In this document: positions 8,023 to 17,449 of the stretch, in pieces
Layout of the letters: every line of letters starts with the position of its first letter
How positions within the stretch are numbered: position 1 is the first letter of the stretch
Source: Caenibacillus caldisaponilyticus
GTDB lineage: Bacteria > Bacillota > Bacilli > Bacillales > Sporolactobacillaceae
DNA length: 55,162 nt
Assembly (NCBI RefSeq): GCF_002003465.1
Contig: NZ_BDDQ01000065.1
Coordinates: 1-55,162, forward strand
Direction of reading: 5' to 3'
Made by a program: the position numbers and the translations under genes
Notes under the pieces: model-generated
What the model saw: only the letters and a program-made list of their open reading frames with translations
The model's database searches: none
Told to the model about the DNA's origin: nothing

Positions 8023-8820
8023 CTATTTTTTATCTAGAAACCGCCCGGCGACTTTTTCGACAAGCGCCGGAAAAACTTGATATAGGCGGGCACCCGCACT
8101 CAACGTCAGAGGGATGTTGATCTCCCGCCTGTTCGTTCCGATCGCCTGGGCGATTTTGCGGGCGACGGCTTCGGGGGTGACCATCCACCGTGCAACGTTG
8201 GCGGCATAGCGCCCGTCCGGGTCGGCGGTGCGGAAAAAATTCGTTTTGACCGGCCCGGGGTTGACGGCGGTCACTTTGATGCCTTTCCCTCTCAGTTCCA
8301 TCCGCAAACCGTTTGTGAATCCGAGCACCGCGCTCTTCGTCGCCGAATAGACCGAGGCTTTCGGCGTCGCGAGTTTTCCGGCGATCGATGCGACATTGAT
8401 GATATGGCCTTCGCCTTGCTGAAGCATCTTCGGCAAAATCATCCGGGTCGCGGCCATCAGGCCGAGCACATTGACGGCAAACATGCGCCGCATAACGTCG
8501 AGATCGGAGGCTTCAAAATAATCAAAAACGCCGAATCCCGCGTTGTTGATCAGGACGTCGATCGTCGGCCACTGCATGTTGATCGTCTCAAACGCCGCTT
8601 TGACCTGCGACAAATCGCCCATGTCCACCGTAAACGGCTCGACGCGGACATCGTACTGCATCTCGATCTCCGCTTTCAAACGTTTCAGCTTGTCGGTCGA
8701 GCGGGCGATGATGATGACGTCGGCGCCGCGTTTCGCCACTTCCCGCACCAAATGGCGGCCGATGCCGCTCGAAGCGCCGGTAATGATGACCTTTTTTCCC
8801 TTTAAACGCTCTTGCGCCAT
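8023..8820 (-). CDS. yqjQ: Short-chain dehydrogenase/reductase, YqjQ-like
   Basis: 265 residues. The Rossmann motif TGASSGIG is at 14-21, NNAG at about 92-95, and the catalytic Ser145-Tyr158-Lys162 triad is intact (NVAS, YSATK). A C-terminal extension after residue 190 contains a hydrophobic stretch and ends VAGRFLDKK, as in YqjQ-type enzymes. It should be an NAD(P)-dependent oxidoreductase of unknown substrate. The ATG at 8820 follows GGGGGG by 8 bases; the frame's 18 extra N-terminal codons are unlikely. The next gene is a YqjP-like hydrolase, the same pairing as in B. subtilis. Confidence 0.88.
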   Translation of the reverse strand: MAQERLKGKKVIITGASSGIGRHLVREVAKRGADVIIIARSTDKLKRLKAEIEMQYDVRVEPFTVDMGDLSQVKAAFETINMQWPTIDVLINNAGFGVFDYFEASDLDVMRRMFAVNVLGLMAATRMILPKMLQQGEGHIINVASIAGKLATPKASVYSATKSAVLGFTNGLRMELRGKGIKVTAVNPGPVKTNFFRTADPDGRYAANVARWMVTPEAVARKIAQAIGTNRREINIPLTLSAGARLYQVFPALVEKVAGRFLDKK

Positions 8821-9121
8821 CCGCAATTCCCCCCTTTCCTCCTCACGCTGATCATGAACCGCAAAACCAGGCATCTTTCGGCGATTCCGCCGCTTTTCTT
8901 CGGCAAAACTTCACAGCTGTGAAAAGCGACGATCCAATCTTTCCATCTCCCATGCCGCATGGACGAGGAATTCACAACTGCCGCTTCCCGCTCGGCCGCC
9001 GCGTTCTCGTCTAAAACGGCGCCCCGAACGTCAAGAAAGCCTCAAGATGCGCTTCGCCCGTCCGATGATCCAAACGGGGCTTGACGGCAGCATCTGTCAG
9101 CGGCCGCGCTTTGCTGAAACT
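8821..9121. other. Intergenic, nothing recognised
   Basis: About 300 bases between two minus-strand genes, without a convincing frame, hairpin or RNA motif. Confidence 0.4.
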
Positions 9122-10093
9122 TTACTCCGCGGGTTCATAAAGTTCAACGCCGTTCGCCTCGTTCACGGTGATCAAGCCGTCGCTTTTGAGCCAGTCGAGA
9201 TGTCCGATGACTTCCGACAAAACGAGATCAAGCTGCTTCTTCCACGCGTCCGGAAACAAGGCGATGCTGATATCCAACGCGGTCCTTTTGCCGCTCTTGA
9301 TCAACTCATAAATGCGATTCCGCCGTTCTTCTTGCTCGCTCAATTTTTGTGCGATCAGGCGGCCATCAAAGGCAAAGGCTTGGCCGTGCCCGGGCAAAAC
9401 GGTGCGGATCGGCCAATCCCCACACTTTTTAAGGGTGCTCCGGTATTGCAGCAACGTGTGCGGAGCCGGCTCCGAGTCATTGTAGGGCGGCTCGACGATC
9501 GCGTTGGAAGAAATGTGTTCAAGGAGGACATCGCCGCCGATCAAAACGCCGTCGTCGCGCAACAGCGCGATGTGGCTTTGCGCGTGGCCAGGGGCATAAC
9601 ACACCTTCCATTCTTCAAAACCGGGAACGGCATCGCCGTCATCCAGCTTGTGCGTCAACGCGCGCCGGCCGCCGTATCGCAAGTAATGATCAAGCTTCGG
9701 CATCCGGTCGAGAAAGGCGGACGGGATGCCTAAACGCACGGCCAAATCCCGAAAATACCGATCGTAGCGTTCCTTAAACGCACGGTCTTTCGTCAACCAC
9801 GGTTCGAGCCGCGGGTGGCCGCAGACCGGGATCGCTTCCGGGAAACGGTCGACCAAACCGGTGTGATCGGGATGGTGATGCGTGAGAACGATGACGTCGA
9901 CGTCTTCCGGACGCTTATTTAAATCGCGAAGCGCCCGCAGCAACACCTCCCATGCCTCATCCGTGTTCGCACCGGCGTCCACCAACATCATCCGGTTCTC
10001 TTTCACGACGATATATATATTGACCGGACCGACTGCAAAAGGCGTCGGCACCGTCACCGAAAAAATACCGTCGCCCACTTTCATCGCTGTCAA
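9122..10093 (-). CDS. yqjP: Metallo-beta-lactamase-fold hydrolase, YqjP-like
   Basis: 323 residues. The zinc motif THHHPDHTG gives His72, His74, Asp76 and His77; further ligands are probably in 'YAPGHAQSHIA' and 'VLPGHGQAF'. The C-terminal 75 residues form a helical, winged-helix-like tail (ALFPDAWKKQLDLVLSEV...), as in glyoxalase II-like/YqjP proteins. TTG at 10093 is taken as the start, with GGGGGAG about 7 bases before it; an ATG three codons later is possible. The substrate is unknown; related proteins hydrolyse thioesters or other acyl compounds. Confidence 0.85.
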   Translation of the reverse strand: MTAMKVGDGIFSVTVPTPFAVGPVNIYIVVKENRMMLVDAGANTDEAWEVLLRALRDLNKRPEDVDVIVLTHHHPDHTGLVDRFPEAIPVCGHPRLEPWLTKDRAFKERYDRYFRDLAVRLGIPSAFLDRMPKLDHYLRYGGRRALTHKLDDGDAVPGFEEWKVCYAPGHAQSHIALLRDDGVLIGGDVLLEHISSNAIVEPPYNDSEPAPHTLLQYRSTLKKCGDWPIRTVLPGHGQAFAFDGRLIAQKLSEQEERRNRIYELIKSGKRTALDISIALFPDAWKKQLDLVLSEVIGHLDWLKSDGLITVNEANGVELYEPAE

Positions 10094-10792
10094 TGTGCAC
10101 TCCCCCTATGCCGGCATGATCCTATAGCCCGTCCGTTGCTCCTGTAAAACAAACGAGGGCGATCGGAATGTTCACCGCCGCCGGCTTTCCAAAAAAACGG
10201 ATGGCAACGCCTTGAAAAACAATGACTCGCGCGGACTGGCTCCACCGCGGCGTCCGGACCATCCTCAGGCAAAAAGGCAAAGACCCGTCGCCCAACCGAC
10301 ATTGCAGCCGTCCACGCTCAACGCTTTCGCCTCGGCGTCCAGCGCCGGCCGCCTCACACCATCGCTCACGGCATCCTTTCGCCATCCAGGCACAAAGATG
10401 AAGGTCACGGAATCGGGACCGGCCGGAACCCGATGATCGGGAGCGCCGATGCGCCGTTTCAATTTGCCTTCATCGATCCCCGCCTTTTGCCGCGGAAACC
10501 GCACGGATCCGTCTTACGATTTCATCATGAACGTTTCTCACCGCCGTTGTCAAAGATCCGGATGGTCGAAAAACGGCGATTATGCTAAAATTTTTATGAA
10601 TTTTTTGGTGACAGGATGTTTATTCCGGTTTCTTCGCCCCAGCCGTTCAACGGTCCAAGCGCAACCGCTGGTTCCGTCTTCACCCGCTCGCCATATGATA
10701 TAAAGGATTCGCTTTTTTCCATGAATATTCCTTTTAAATTCCGCCTTTCATGAACGAAAGGAAATTTTCATGGTGAGATGGGGGGATCGGCG
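10094..10792. other. Long intergenic region between divergent genes
   Basis: Nearly 700 bases. Overlapping minus-strand frames at 10090-10504 have unlike compositions and no ribosome site, so I cannot support a gene or pseudogene. The B. subtilis order from memory has proI near here, but no reductase motif is visible. The AT-rich part at 10580-10740 may hold the promoter of the phosphodiesterase gene. Confidence 0.45.
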
Positions 10793-11527
10793 GTGACCAC
10801 ACACATCATCGCGCACCGCGGCGCAAGCGGCAAACTGCCGGAAAACACGATGATCGCCTACGTCCAAGCGGCGAAGGATGGCGCGGACGCCATTGAACTC
10901 GACGTCCAACTGACCAAAGATCGGATCCCAATCATCATGCACGATGAGACGGTGGATCGGACGACCGACGGATACGGCTTCGTCAAAGATTATACGGCCA
11001 AAAACTTGAAAAAGCTGAGCGCGGGCAGCTGGAAGGGATGGAAATACCGGCGGGCGGAAATCCCTACTTTGGAAGAAGTTTTGCAATGGATCGCCCCCAC
11101 CCGGCTGGATCTCGTCATCGAATTCAAAAACAACCTGTTTCCTTATGCCGGCATGGAGCGCCTGACGATCGAGCTGATCGAACGATACGGCATGATGGAA
11201 CGTACGATCTTTTCCTCTTTCAACCATGACAGTCTCATTAAAATCAAGAAAATGGTCAAAGAAGCCCAAACCGCACCGCTTTACAGCAAACCGATCGCCA
11301 ATCCGGCGCAATATGCCAAAGCCATCGGGGCAGCTGGCGTCCATCCCTATTTTCGCCTCCTCACCCCGACGCTTGTCCAAACCTTGCACGAAAACGGGCT
11401 GTTGATCCGCCCCTTCACGGTCAATCAACCGCACCTTATGGAAGCGTTGATCGCCTGGGGCGTGGACGGCCTGATCACGGATGAACCCGCCCTGGCGGCA
11501 AAAATCCGCAAGAAACGGGATGGATGA
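10793..11527 (+). CDS. Glycerophosphodiester phosphodiesterase
   Basis: 244 residues. The GDPD motif IIAHRGASGKLPENT at the N-terminus, ELDVQLTKD, and MHDETVDRTTDG supply the catalytic histidines and metal-binding acidic residues; the C-terminal 'VDGLITDEP' is also typical. It cleaves glycerophosphodiesters to glycerol 3-phosphate and an alcohol. No signal peptide, so it should be cytoplasmic, like B. subtilis YqiK. GTG at 10793 is preferred because GGGGGGA lies 6 bases upstream; the in-frame ATG at 10778 overlaps that site. It is transcribed alone on the plus strand. Confidence 0.9.
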   Translation: MTTHIIAHRGASGKLPENTMIAYVQAAKDGADAIELDVQLTKDRIPIIMHDETVDRTTDGYGFVKDYTAKNLKKLSAGSWKGWKYRRAEIPTLEEVLQWIAPTRLDLVIEFKNNLFPYAGMERLTIELIERYGMMERTIFSSFNHDSLIKIKKMVKEAQTAPLYSKPIANPAQYAKAIGAAGVHPYFRLLTPTLVQTLHENGLLIRPFTVNQPHLMEALIAWGVDGLITDEPALAAKIRKKRDG

Positions 11528-11915
11528 ACGCTCTGTCGTCGAATGGCAACGCCCGGATGCCTCCCGCGCGGAGGCCAACGGCGGCACGGCAGCGATGTTT
11601 CACGACAACAAAGCGCGCTTGGGCGGGACATGGGGGCAAGTCCTTTACGCAGTCGGCTTGGGCTTAGAGAATGATGACAGACAAGCCTCGCCTTCGCGGG
11701 TCCGGCCATCACCTCGGGCGGCGCGTCGTTTCGCCATCCGGCCGACCGCCTGCCTTGCGATCGGACAACCCCATGCCGCCTCCCGCGTTCACGGGACATA
11801 AAAGCGCCGCCAAAAGATTCAAACGGCCAAAACGGAGCGGTCGTAGCGACCGCTGCCCGCAACCGACAGAAACGATAAAAAACAATGTTGAACGCATTTT
11901 AAAGGGGGACCAACC
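11528..11915. other. Intergenic region, nothing recognised
   Basis: GC-rich at the left and AT-rich close to the next start. An inverted repeat GAGCGGTCG/CGACCGCT at about 11834-11851 could be a weak hairpin. No frame is convincing. Confidence 0.4.
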
Positions 11916-12896
11916 ATGAATCCGACCATCCATCAACCGCCGATCTATCCGGTGATCAGGCGGCGCGCCTGGAAAAAATGGGCCTATGCCGCCATCCTCA
12001 CCCTCATCCTTTTAGGTTTGCTCGCGGCGCTGGGCTTGAGTTATTACGTCACCTATGAATTATCCCATCCCGCCAAAAAACCGGTCAAGCTCGATCCCGG
12101 CCAAATCGGGCTCGGCTTTCAAAACGTCACGTTTAAAAGCCGGCAAGGCGGAATCGCCTTAAAAGGCTGGGTGATCAAAGCCGACAAACCGATCCACAAG
12201 TGGGTGATCACGAGCCACGGTTACCGGCAAAACCGCCTGATTTGGCCGGAAGACGGCAAACCCGCCGGCCGGCCGGGACTGGACTTTTTCAAATTTCTGC
12301 ACGACAGCGGCTACAACATTCTCGCCTTTGATTATCGAAACAGCGGCCAATCCGAGGGCGACACGACGACGGTCGGCTATGATGAACAAAAAGATTTGCT
12401 TTCGGCCGTGGATGAAGTCGAGCGCCTGGATCCCAAGGCGGAGGTCAGTCTCATCGGTTGGTCGATGGGCGCCTCCACCGCGCTGGCAGTGGCGGGCGAG
12501 CACCCCGCGGTCAAGGCCGTCATCGCCGATTCTCCCTTTGAAGATCTCGGCGCCTATCTGAAGGATAATTTGTCGAAGTGGTCGGGATTGCCCAACTTTC
12601 CGTTTACACCGCTGATATTAAATGTATGGGTGCCGATCGTCACCGGCGTCCATGCCGACGGTTTCCGCCCGATCGAAGCGCTCGCGAAATTCAACGGCTC
12701 GATTCTGCTGATCCATTCCAAAGCGGACAGCAAAATTCCTTATGCCGACAGCCAAACCATTTACGATACATATAAAGACAAAAAGGACATCGATCTGGTG
12801 ACGTTCGCCCGCTCCGACCATACGATGGCTTTCGTCGACGAACCCGAAACCTATGAAAAAGCGATCCTTGATTTTTTCAAACGCATCAAGTTTTAA
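11916..12896 (+). CDS. Membrane-anchored alpha/beta hydrolase
   Basis: 326 residues. A single N-terminal transmembrane segment (about 24-45) is followed by an alpha/beta-hydrolase domain with the oxyanion 'TSHGYRQN', the nucleophile elbow GWSMGAS (Ser183), an acid in 'HSKADSKIP' and the catalytic His in 'RSDHTMAF'. It resembles the YtaP/BAAT-like peptidase-type hydrolases of Bacillus. The catalytic domain should face outside the cell. AAAGGGGG stands before the ATG. Substrate unknown. Confidence 0.85.
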   Translation: MNPTIHQPPIYPVIRRRAWKKWAYAAILTLILLGLLAALGLSYYVTYELSHPAKKPVKLDPGQIGLGFQNVTFKSRQGGIALKGWVIKADKPIHKWVITSHGYRQNRLIWPEDGKPAGRPGLDFFKFLHDSGYNILAFDYRNSGQSEGDTTTVGYDEQKDLLSAVDEVERLDPKAEVSLIGWSMGASTALAVAGEHPAVKAVIADSPFEDLGAYLKDNLSKWSGLPNFPFTPLILNVWVPIVTGVHADGFRPIEALAKFNGSILLIHSKADSKIPYADSQTIYDTYKDKKDIDLVTFARSDHTMAFVDEPETYEKAILDFFKRIKF

Positions 12897-13052
12897 GCAG
12901 CGTTCATTTACCCGCGCCGATGATCAAAACGTCCGACAAGCCGTTGGCGCCGGTCGCAGCGATGAGCAAATTCATCCCGAATTCGCCGCGACTGTGTTAT
13001 AATGCCGACACGTGAGAAAAACCGATTAGCAAGACGAAGAGGACGTGAGAGC

Positions 13053-14075
13053 ATGGAGAAAGCCCTTTTTACCCCCTTTACCATCAAGAACGTCACGTTG
13101 AAAAACCGGATCGTCATGTCTCCCATGTGCATGTATTCTTGCTTCAAGCAAGACGGCAAGGTCACCGATTGGCATTTGACCCACTATTCGAGCCGCGCCG
13201 TCGGCCAAGTCGGCCTCATCATCCTTGAAGCGACCGCGGTCACGCCGCAAGGGCGCATTTCCCCGTACGATTTGGGGATTTGGAGCGATGACCACATCGA
13301 AGGGTTGAAAAAGCTCGTCGACCTCTGCCATGAATTCGGCAGCAAAATCGGCATCCAGCTCGCACACGCCGGGCGAAAAGCCGTAATCGACGGACCGATC
13401 ATCGCGCCATCGGCCATTCCGTTCGATGAAAAATCGAAGACGCCCGAAGCGATGACCGTCGATCAAATCAAGGAAACCGTCGAGGCCTTTAAGCAAGCGG
13501 CGCGGCGCGCGAAGGAAGCAGGCTTTGATGTCATCGAAATCCACGCCGCCCACGGCTACCTGATCAACCAATTCCTTTCCCCGCTCGCGAACCATCGGAG
13601 CGACGAATACGGCGGCGACCGCGACGGACGCTACCGCCTGTTGTCGGAAGTGATCGACGCGGTGAAAACGGTCTGGGAAGGCCCGCTCTTCGTCAGGGTG
13701 TCCGCGAACGATTACGCCGAAGGCGGCAATACCCCGAATGATCACGTCTATTTCGCGAAAAAGATGAAAGCTCAAGGCGTCGATTTGATCGACTGCAGTT
13801 CGGGCGCCGTCGTCCCGGCGAAAATCGACGCTTATCCGGGCTATCAAGTGCCTTACGCCGAAAAAATCCGCCGCGAAGCCGAGATAGCGACCGGCGCGGT
13901 CGGCTTGATCTTAAACGCCACCCAAGCCGAAGAAATTTTGAAGAACGGACGCGCCGACCTCATTTTCCTCGCCCGCGAACTGCTGCGCGATCCGTACTGG
14001 CCGTATCGCGCCGCCAAAGAATTGCGGACGGAAATCGAAGGTCCGGTACAATATCAACGCGGTTGGAACGCGTAA
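13053..14075 (+). CDS. namA: NADPH dehydrogenase NamA (old yellow enzyme, YqjM)
   Basis: 340 residues, the length of B. subtilis YqjM. The family's diagnostic residues sit at the same numbers: Cys26 and Tyr28 in SPMCMYS, His164, His167 and Tyr169 in [13 protein letters not shown]-binding 'IQLAHAGRK' is present. It reduces alpha,beta-unsaturated carbonyls, nitroesters and nitroaromatics with NADPH. ATG at 13053 gives this length and follows GAGGACGTGAG; the frame is open 17 codons further up. A hairpin terminator follows. Confidence 0.96.
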   Translation: MEKALFTPFTIKNVTLKNRIVMSPMCMYSCFKQDGKVTDWHLTHYSSRAVGQVGLIILEATAVTPQGRISPYDLGIWSDDHIEGLKKLVDLCHEFGSKIGIQLAHAGRKAVIDGPIIAPSAIPFDEKSKTPEAMTVDQIKETVEAFKQAARRAKEAGFDVIEIHAAHGYLINQFLSPLANHRSDEYGGDRDGRYRLLSEVIDAVKTVWEGPLFVRVSANDYAEGGNTPNDHVYFAKKMKAQGVDLIDCSSGAVVPAKIDAYPGYQVPYAEKIRREAEIATGAVGLILNATQAEEILKNGRADLIFLARELLRDPYWPYRAAKELRTEIEGPVQYQRGWNA

Positions 14076-14123
14076 ACGCATCGGCGCTTTCGCGTAAATC
14101 AATTGAAGCCTGTCGCCGTTTAC

Positions 14124-14171
14124 AAAAAGCGGCCCGAAGCGGTAATCCACCGCCGATCGGGCCGCTTTTTT
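14124..14171. terminator. Bidirectional terminator between namA and rnz
   Basis: AAAAAGCGGCCCGA pairs with TCGGGCCGCTTTTTT around a 19-base loop. Both strands have a T-tract after the stem, so it can end the convergent transcripts of namA (plus) and the RNase Z gene (minus). Confidence 0.9.
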
Positions 14172-14197
14172 ATGGATTGTTTTGAAGCAACGCCGTC

Positions 14198-15109
14198 TTA
14201 AATGACGTACGACCAAAGGTCTTCCGCGACATACGTATTGGGGAAAACGGCTTGCGCCTCGGCGAGCAGCGCTTCCGATTCACGGTAGCGCGAGCTGATG
14301 TGCGTCAGAATCAACGCTTGAACGCCAGCTTCCTTAGCGGTCGACGCCGCCTGGCGCGCGCTCGAGTGTCCGTATTGATTGGCCGAGGCTTCTTTATCGA
14401 CCGTGAACGTCGCTTCATGCACGAGCACCGTCGCCGCCGCGGCAAGCGCCGCCGCTCCCGAACACGGGCGCGTATCGCCGAGCATCGCGACGATCTTGCC
14501 TCTTTTCGGCGGGCCGATGTAGTCGGCGCTCCGGACCGTCCGGCCGTCCGGGAGCGTCACGGTTTCCTGTTCCTTAAACCGTTTATAAATCGGACCCGGC
14601 GGGAGGCCGAGTTCGCTTTGAATTTTTTCCGCGAGCAGCGGTCCGGGCTTATCTTTTTCCATCACGCGAAATCCGAAGCTCAACAGAACGTGCTCCAGCC
14701 GGCGCGCTTCGACGACAAGCGCCTCGTCTTCGAGAATCACGCCTTCGTCGATTTCGGTGACGGATAACGGATACGTCAAATGCGTGCCGGAGAGATGCAA
14801 CGTCTGTTCGATGAAGGCGCGGATGCCCGGCGGACCGTAGATGTCCAATCGCTCCCCGTCCGCTTGAAACGACCGGGTGCCGAGGAGACCCGGTAATCCG
14901 AAAATATGGTCCCCGTGCAAATGGGTGATGAAAATCTTTGTGATTTTGGCCAGTTTGACATGGGTATGTAAGATCTGGTGTTGAGTGGCTTCGCCGCAAT
15001 CGAATAGCCACGTTTCTCCGCCGCGTTCCGGCATGATGAGCGCGGCGGCGGACACGTTGCGGCGCTTGGCCGGCACGCCGGCCCCCGTTCCCAAAAACAG
15101 CAGTTCCAA
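14198..15109 (-). CDS. rnz: Ribonuclease Z
   Basis: 303 residues. Metal ligands His63, His65, Asp67 and His68 appear in THLHGDHIFGLPG at the same numbers as in B. subtilis RNase Z. 'LGDTRP' and 'HISSRY' give the remaining ligands, and the flexible exosite arm is the 'GPPPGPIYKRF'-like region (LPPGPIYKRFKEQE). It cleaves the 3' trailer from tRNA precursors lacking encoded CCA. TTG at 15109 follows GAGGG by 6 bases and gives MELLFLGTGA; the 20 upstream codons are not conserved in the family. Confidence 0.96.
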   Translation of the reverse strand: MELLFLGTGAGVPAKRRNVSAAALIMPERGGETWLFDCGEATQHQILHTHVKLAKITKIFITHLHGDHIFGLPGLLGTRSFQADGERLDIYGPPGIRAFIEQTLHLSGTHLTYPLSVTEIDEGVILEDEALVVEARRLEHVLLSFGFRVMEKDKPGPLLAEKIQSELGLPPGPIYKRFKEQETVTLPDGRTVRSADYIGPPKRGKIVAMLGDTRPCSGAAALAAAATVLVHEATFTVDKEASANQYGHSSARQAASTAKEAGVQALILTHISSRYRESEALLAEAQAVFPNTYVAEDLWSYVI

Positions 15110-15292
15110 CGGCAACCCTCGCTTTCCTGCGCATGACCGGCCGTGACTGACAACGTTCCGGCGGTTCATGGCGCACGACTTGTCCTTATCTGCAATCCCG
15201 CATGTTTTTTATTATATCCCGATGAACGAGCGGCGCCCACCTCAGCCCGAAAGGCCTGACGCTTTCCGCGGAAAATGGGGACCCGAAAACGC

Positions 15293-15832
15293 TCAGCACA
15301 ACGCCGAACCGTGCGTCCGATGCGCTTGACGGACCGTTTTCATAAAACGTTTCACTTGCCGCCTGGATTTGAGGTGGATGACGGTTTTTTCGCCCCGGCA
15401 TTTTTGCAGTTTTTTCAGCATTTCAGGCCGTTTATCCTTCGGATAGCGCCACACCCATTTGACAAAGTCGGGATCAAGCTTTTCCCGGCAGCCTTCGGCC
15501 ATATCCGGCCGCGATCGGCCCCGATAGGCGATGCGCCGCTTCACTACGCGGTACAAGCATAACCAACGCGGCAAATCGAGAAAAACGACGGTATCCGCCC
15601 GCTCAAGCCGCAGGTCAAGCGTCCCGCTGTAATTGCCTTCGATGATCCATTCTTCCGCCGCCAACAAAGGCCGAAGTTTCTCGATAAATCGCGCCCGTTC
15701 CGTCGGCTGCCAACCGCGATTCCAATAAACGGCGTCCAAATGGACGACCCTGATATTCAAGGCTTCTCCCAAAGCGCTCGCCAGCGTGGATTTGCCCGAT
15801 CCGCCGGAACCGAGAATTAAAATCCGTTTCAT
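15293..15832 (-). CDS. P-loop NTPase, adenylate-kinase/topology-modulation-like
   Basis: 179 residues. Walker A GSGGSGKST is at 8-16, followed by 'VVHLDAVYW', 'EEWIIEGNYSGTLDLR' and 'VVFLDLPRWLCLYR', the pattern of the FlaR/'DNA topology modulation' kinase-like family. Probably a small-molecule kinase of unknown substrate. ATG at 15832 follows AGGGGG by 6 bases. It occupies the position that zwf and gndA hold between rnz and the polymerase in B. subtilis (from memory). Confidence 0.85.
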   Translation of the reverse strand: MKRILILGSGGSGKSTLASALGEALNIRVVHLDAVYWNRGWQPTERARFIEKLRPLLAAEEWIIEGNYSGTLDLRLERADTVVFLDLPRWLCLYRVVKRRIAYRGRSRPDMAEGCREKLDPDFVKWVWRYPKDKRPEMLKKLQKCRGEKTVIHLKSRRQVKRFMKTVRQAHRTHGSALC

Positions 15833-15885
15833 TTCTTTCCCCCTGTTTTTCCGCATCCTTGCCGAAACGTCAGGCGGCGATGGTT

Positions 15886-17193
15886 TCACGCGTGCGATTC
15901 GTTTTCCGAATCGGGCCTTTCCTCCGCTTCGCTCTCCGAGTGTTCATGGCGGCTTTGCTTGGGGCGAGGCGAAGGTGGCGGCGTGCGCGCTCCGTCGGCC
16001 TGAGCTTTTTTGAATGCCGCTTGGCCGCGGGCGACGCCCTTTTGTACGACCGGTGCGCCGTACTTGGCTTCGAGCCGTTGAATGGCTTCCAGAAGCGGCT
16101 CTTCCTTCGCATCGGTTTGATACGTGAACAGATCCAATTGTTTGGTCGCCCGGGCGGCGTCTTCAAGGGACTGGACGGAGATGCCGAGAAGGCGGATCGG
16201 GCGGCCGTCCCAATGTTCCGCAAACAGGCGCACCGCGATGGCCGCCAGCTCTTGCGGCGATTGCAGCGGTTGATGGACGGTTTTTCCGTGGCTCGTCGTC
16301 TGCCAATTCGCATAGCGAATCGTAATCGCCGCCTGATAGGCGACCGAACGTTTCTTCTTTAACCGTTCGGAAAGGCGCACCGCGAGCCGTTGAAAAACGC
16401 GGCGGGCTTCTTCTTCGGAAACGATATCTTCCGGCAAGGTCGTCGATTGGCTGATGCTTTTAAAAACCGCCTCCGCCTCGGGATCGACCGGCCGTGCGTC
16501 CCGACCGTTCGCCCGTTCGTGCAGCATCTCGCCGTATTGGCCGAGCAATGCGGCGATTTGCGCTTTGTCGGCTGCGGCCAAATCCCCGATCGTGCGAATG
16601 CCGATCGCCGTTAATTTTTCCGCGGTCTTTGCGCCGACGCCGTGCATATCGGCGATCGGGAGCGGCCATAATTTTTTCGGCACGTCCCGTTTTCGGAGAA
16701 CGGTGATGCCCAGCGGTTTTTTCATGTCCGACGCCATCTTGGCGAGAAACTTGTTCGGTGCGATGCCGATGCTCGACGGCAATTCGAGTTCGTCCAGAAG
16801 GCGTTTCTGGATGTCTTCGGCGAGTCGAAGCGGGTGCACGCGGCGGGCCAGCTCGGTCGCATCCATGTACCCTTCATCGATCGACACCTTTTCCACGAGC
16901 GGCGTATACGTTTTAAGAAGGCTGAACAGCTGCCGCGAGGCTTCGCGGTAGAGCTCAAAATCCGGAGTTTTGACGATCAATTCCGGGCAGCGGCGGCGCG
17001 CTTCCCAGACGGGCATCGGCGCTTTGACTCCTTTCGCCCGCGCTTCATAACTCGCGGTGACGACGATGCCGCGGCGCTCCTCGACTTTGCCGGCAATCGC
17101 GAGCGGTTTCCCGCGCCATTCCGGATGATGGACGGCTTCCACCGAAGCGTAAAAGCTGTTCATATCGATGTGAAAGATGATTCGTCCGTTCAT
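15886..17193 (-). CDS. dinB: DNA polymerase IV (Y-family, DinB/PolY1)
   Basis: 435 residues. 'IIFHIDMNSFYASVE' supplies the first catalytic Asp and 'VSIDEGYMD' the Asp-Glu pair; 'APNKFLAKMASD' and the HhH 'MHGVGAKTAEKL' follow. The clamp-binding QLDLF is at about 369-373. After it comes a low-complexity tail rich in Pro, Arg, Ser and Glu (about 60 residues) that is longer than usual. Error-prone lesion bypass is the expected role. No LexA box like that of the uvrX gene was found upstream. ATG at 17193 follows GGGTGA. Confidence 0.93.
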   Translation of the reverse strand: MNGRIIFHIDMNSFYASVEAVHHPEWRGKPLAIAGKVEERRGIVVTASYEARAKGVKAPMPVWEARRRCPELIVKTPDFELYREASRQLFSLLKTYTPLVEKVSIDEGYMDATELARRVHPLRLAEDIQKRLLDELELPSSIGIAPNKFLAKMASDMKKPLGITVLRKRDVPKKLWPLPIADMHGVGAKTAEKLTAIGIRTIGDLAAADKAQIAALLGQYGEMLHERANGRDARPVDPEAEAVFKSISQSTTLPEDIVSEEEARRVFQRLAVRLSERLKKKRSVAYQAAITIRYANWQTTSHGKTVHQPLQSPQELAAIAVRLFAEHWDGRPIRLLGISVQSLEDAARATKQLDLFTYQTDAKEEPLLEAIQRLEAKYGAPVVQKGVARGQAAFKKAQADGARTPPPSPRPKQSRHEHSESEAEERPDSENESHA

Positions 17194-17282
17194 CTTCGTC
17201 ACCCGCCGTTCGATCCAGACCAAACAAACTTTCGGTTAACGTTATTATAACGTTATGAAAGGGGGATTTTCCAATACCAATA

Positions 17283-17310
17283 TAAAAAAACGCTCCGCTG
17301 AGGGAGCGTT
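17283..17310 (-). terminator. Terminator of the YqjE-like peptidase gene
   Basis: On the minus strand, AACGCTCC pairs with GGAGCGTT around a short loop and is followed by TTTTTTTATA. It lies 140 bases after the peptidase stop, in front of the polymerase gene. Confidence 0.85.
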
Positions 17311-17449
17311 TGATTCGTTCGCTTCTGGCGCTATCGGCTGCGAGCGGAAAGCTTTGAGGCGCAGCGCTCTGCCGGCCGGCGCGTCGAAGTTTTCCGCTTT
17401 TATCGCCTTTGCCCGTTCGGCTGCCGGCAAAAGGCGGCGCCTTATTCCG

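Noticed and set aside
10094-10504. Possible pseudogene (e.g. of proI) between yqjP and the phosphodiesterase
   Set aside because: Overlapping minus-strand frames lack any recognisable motif or start; location alone is not evidence.
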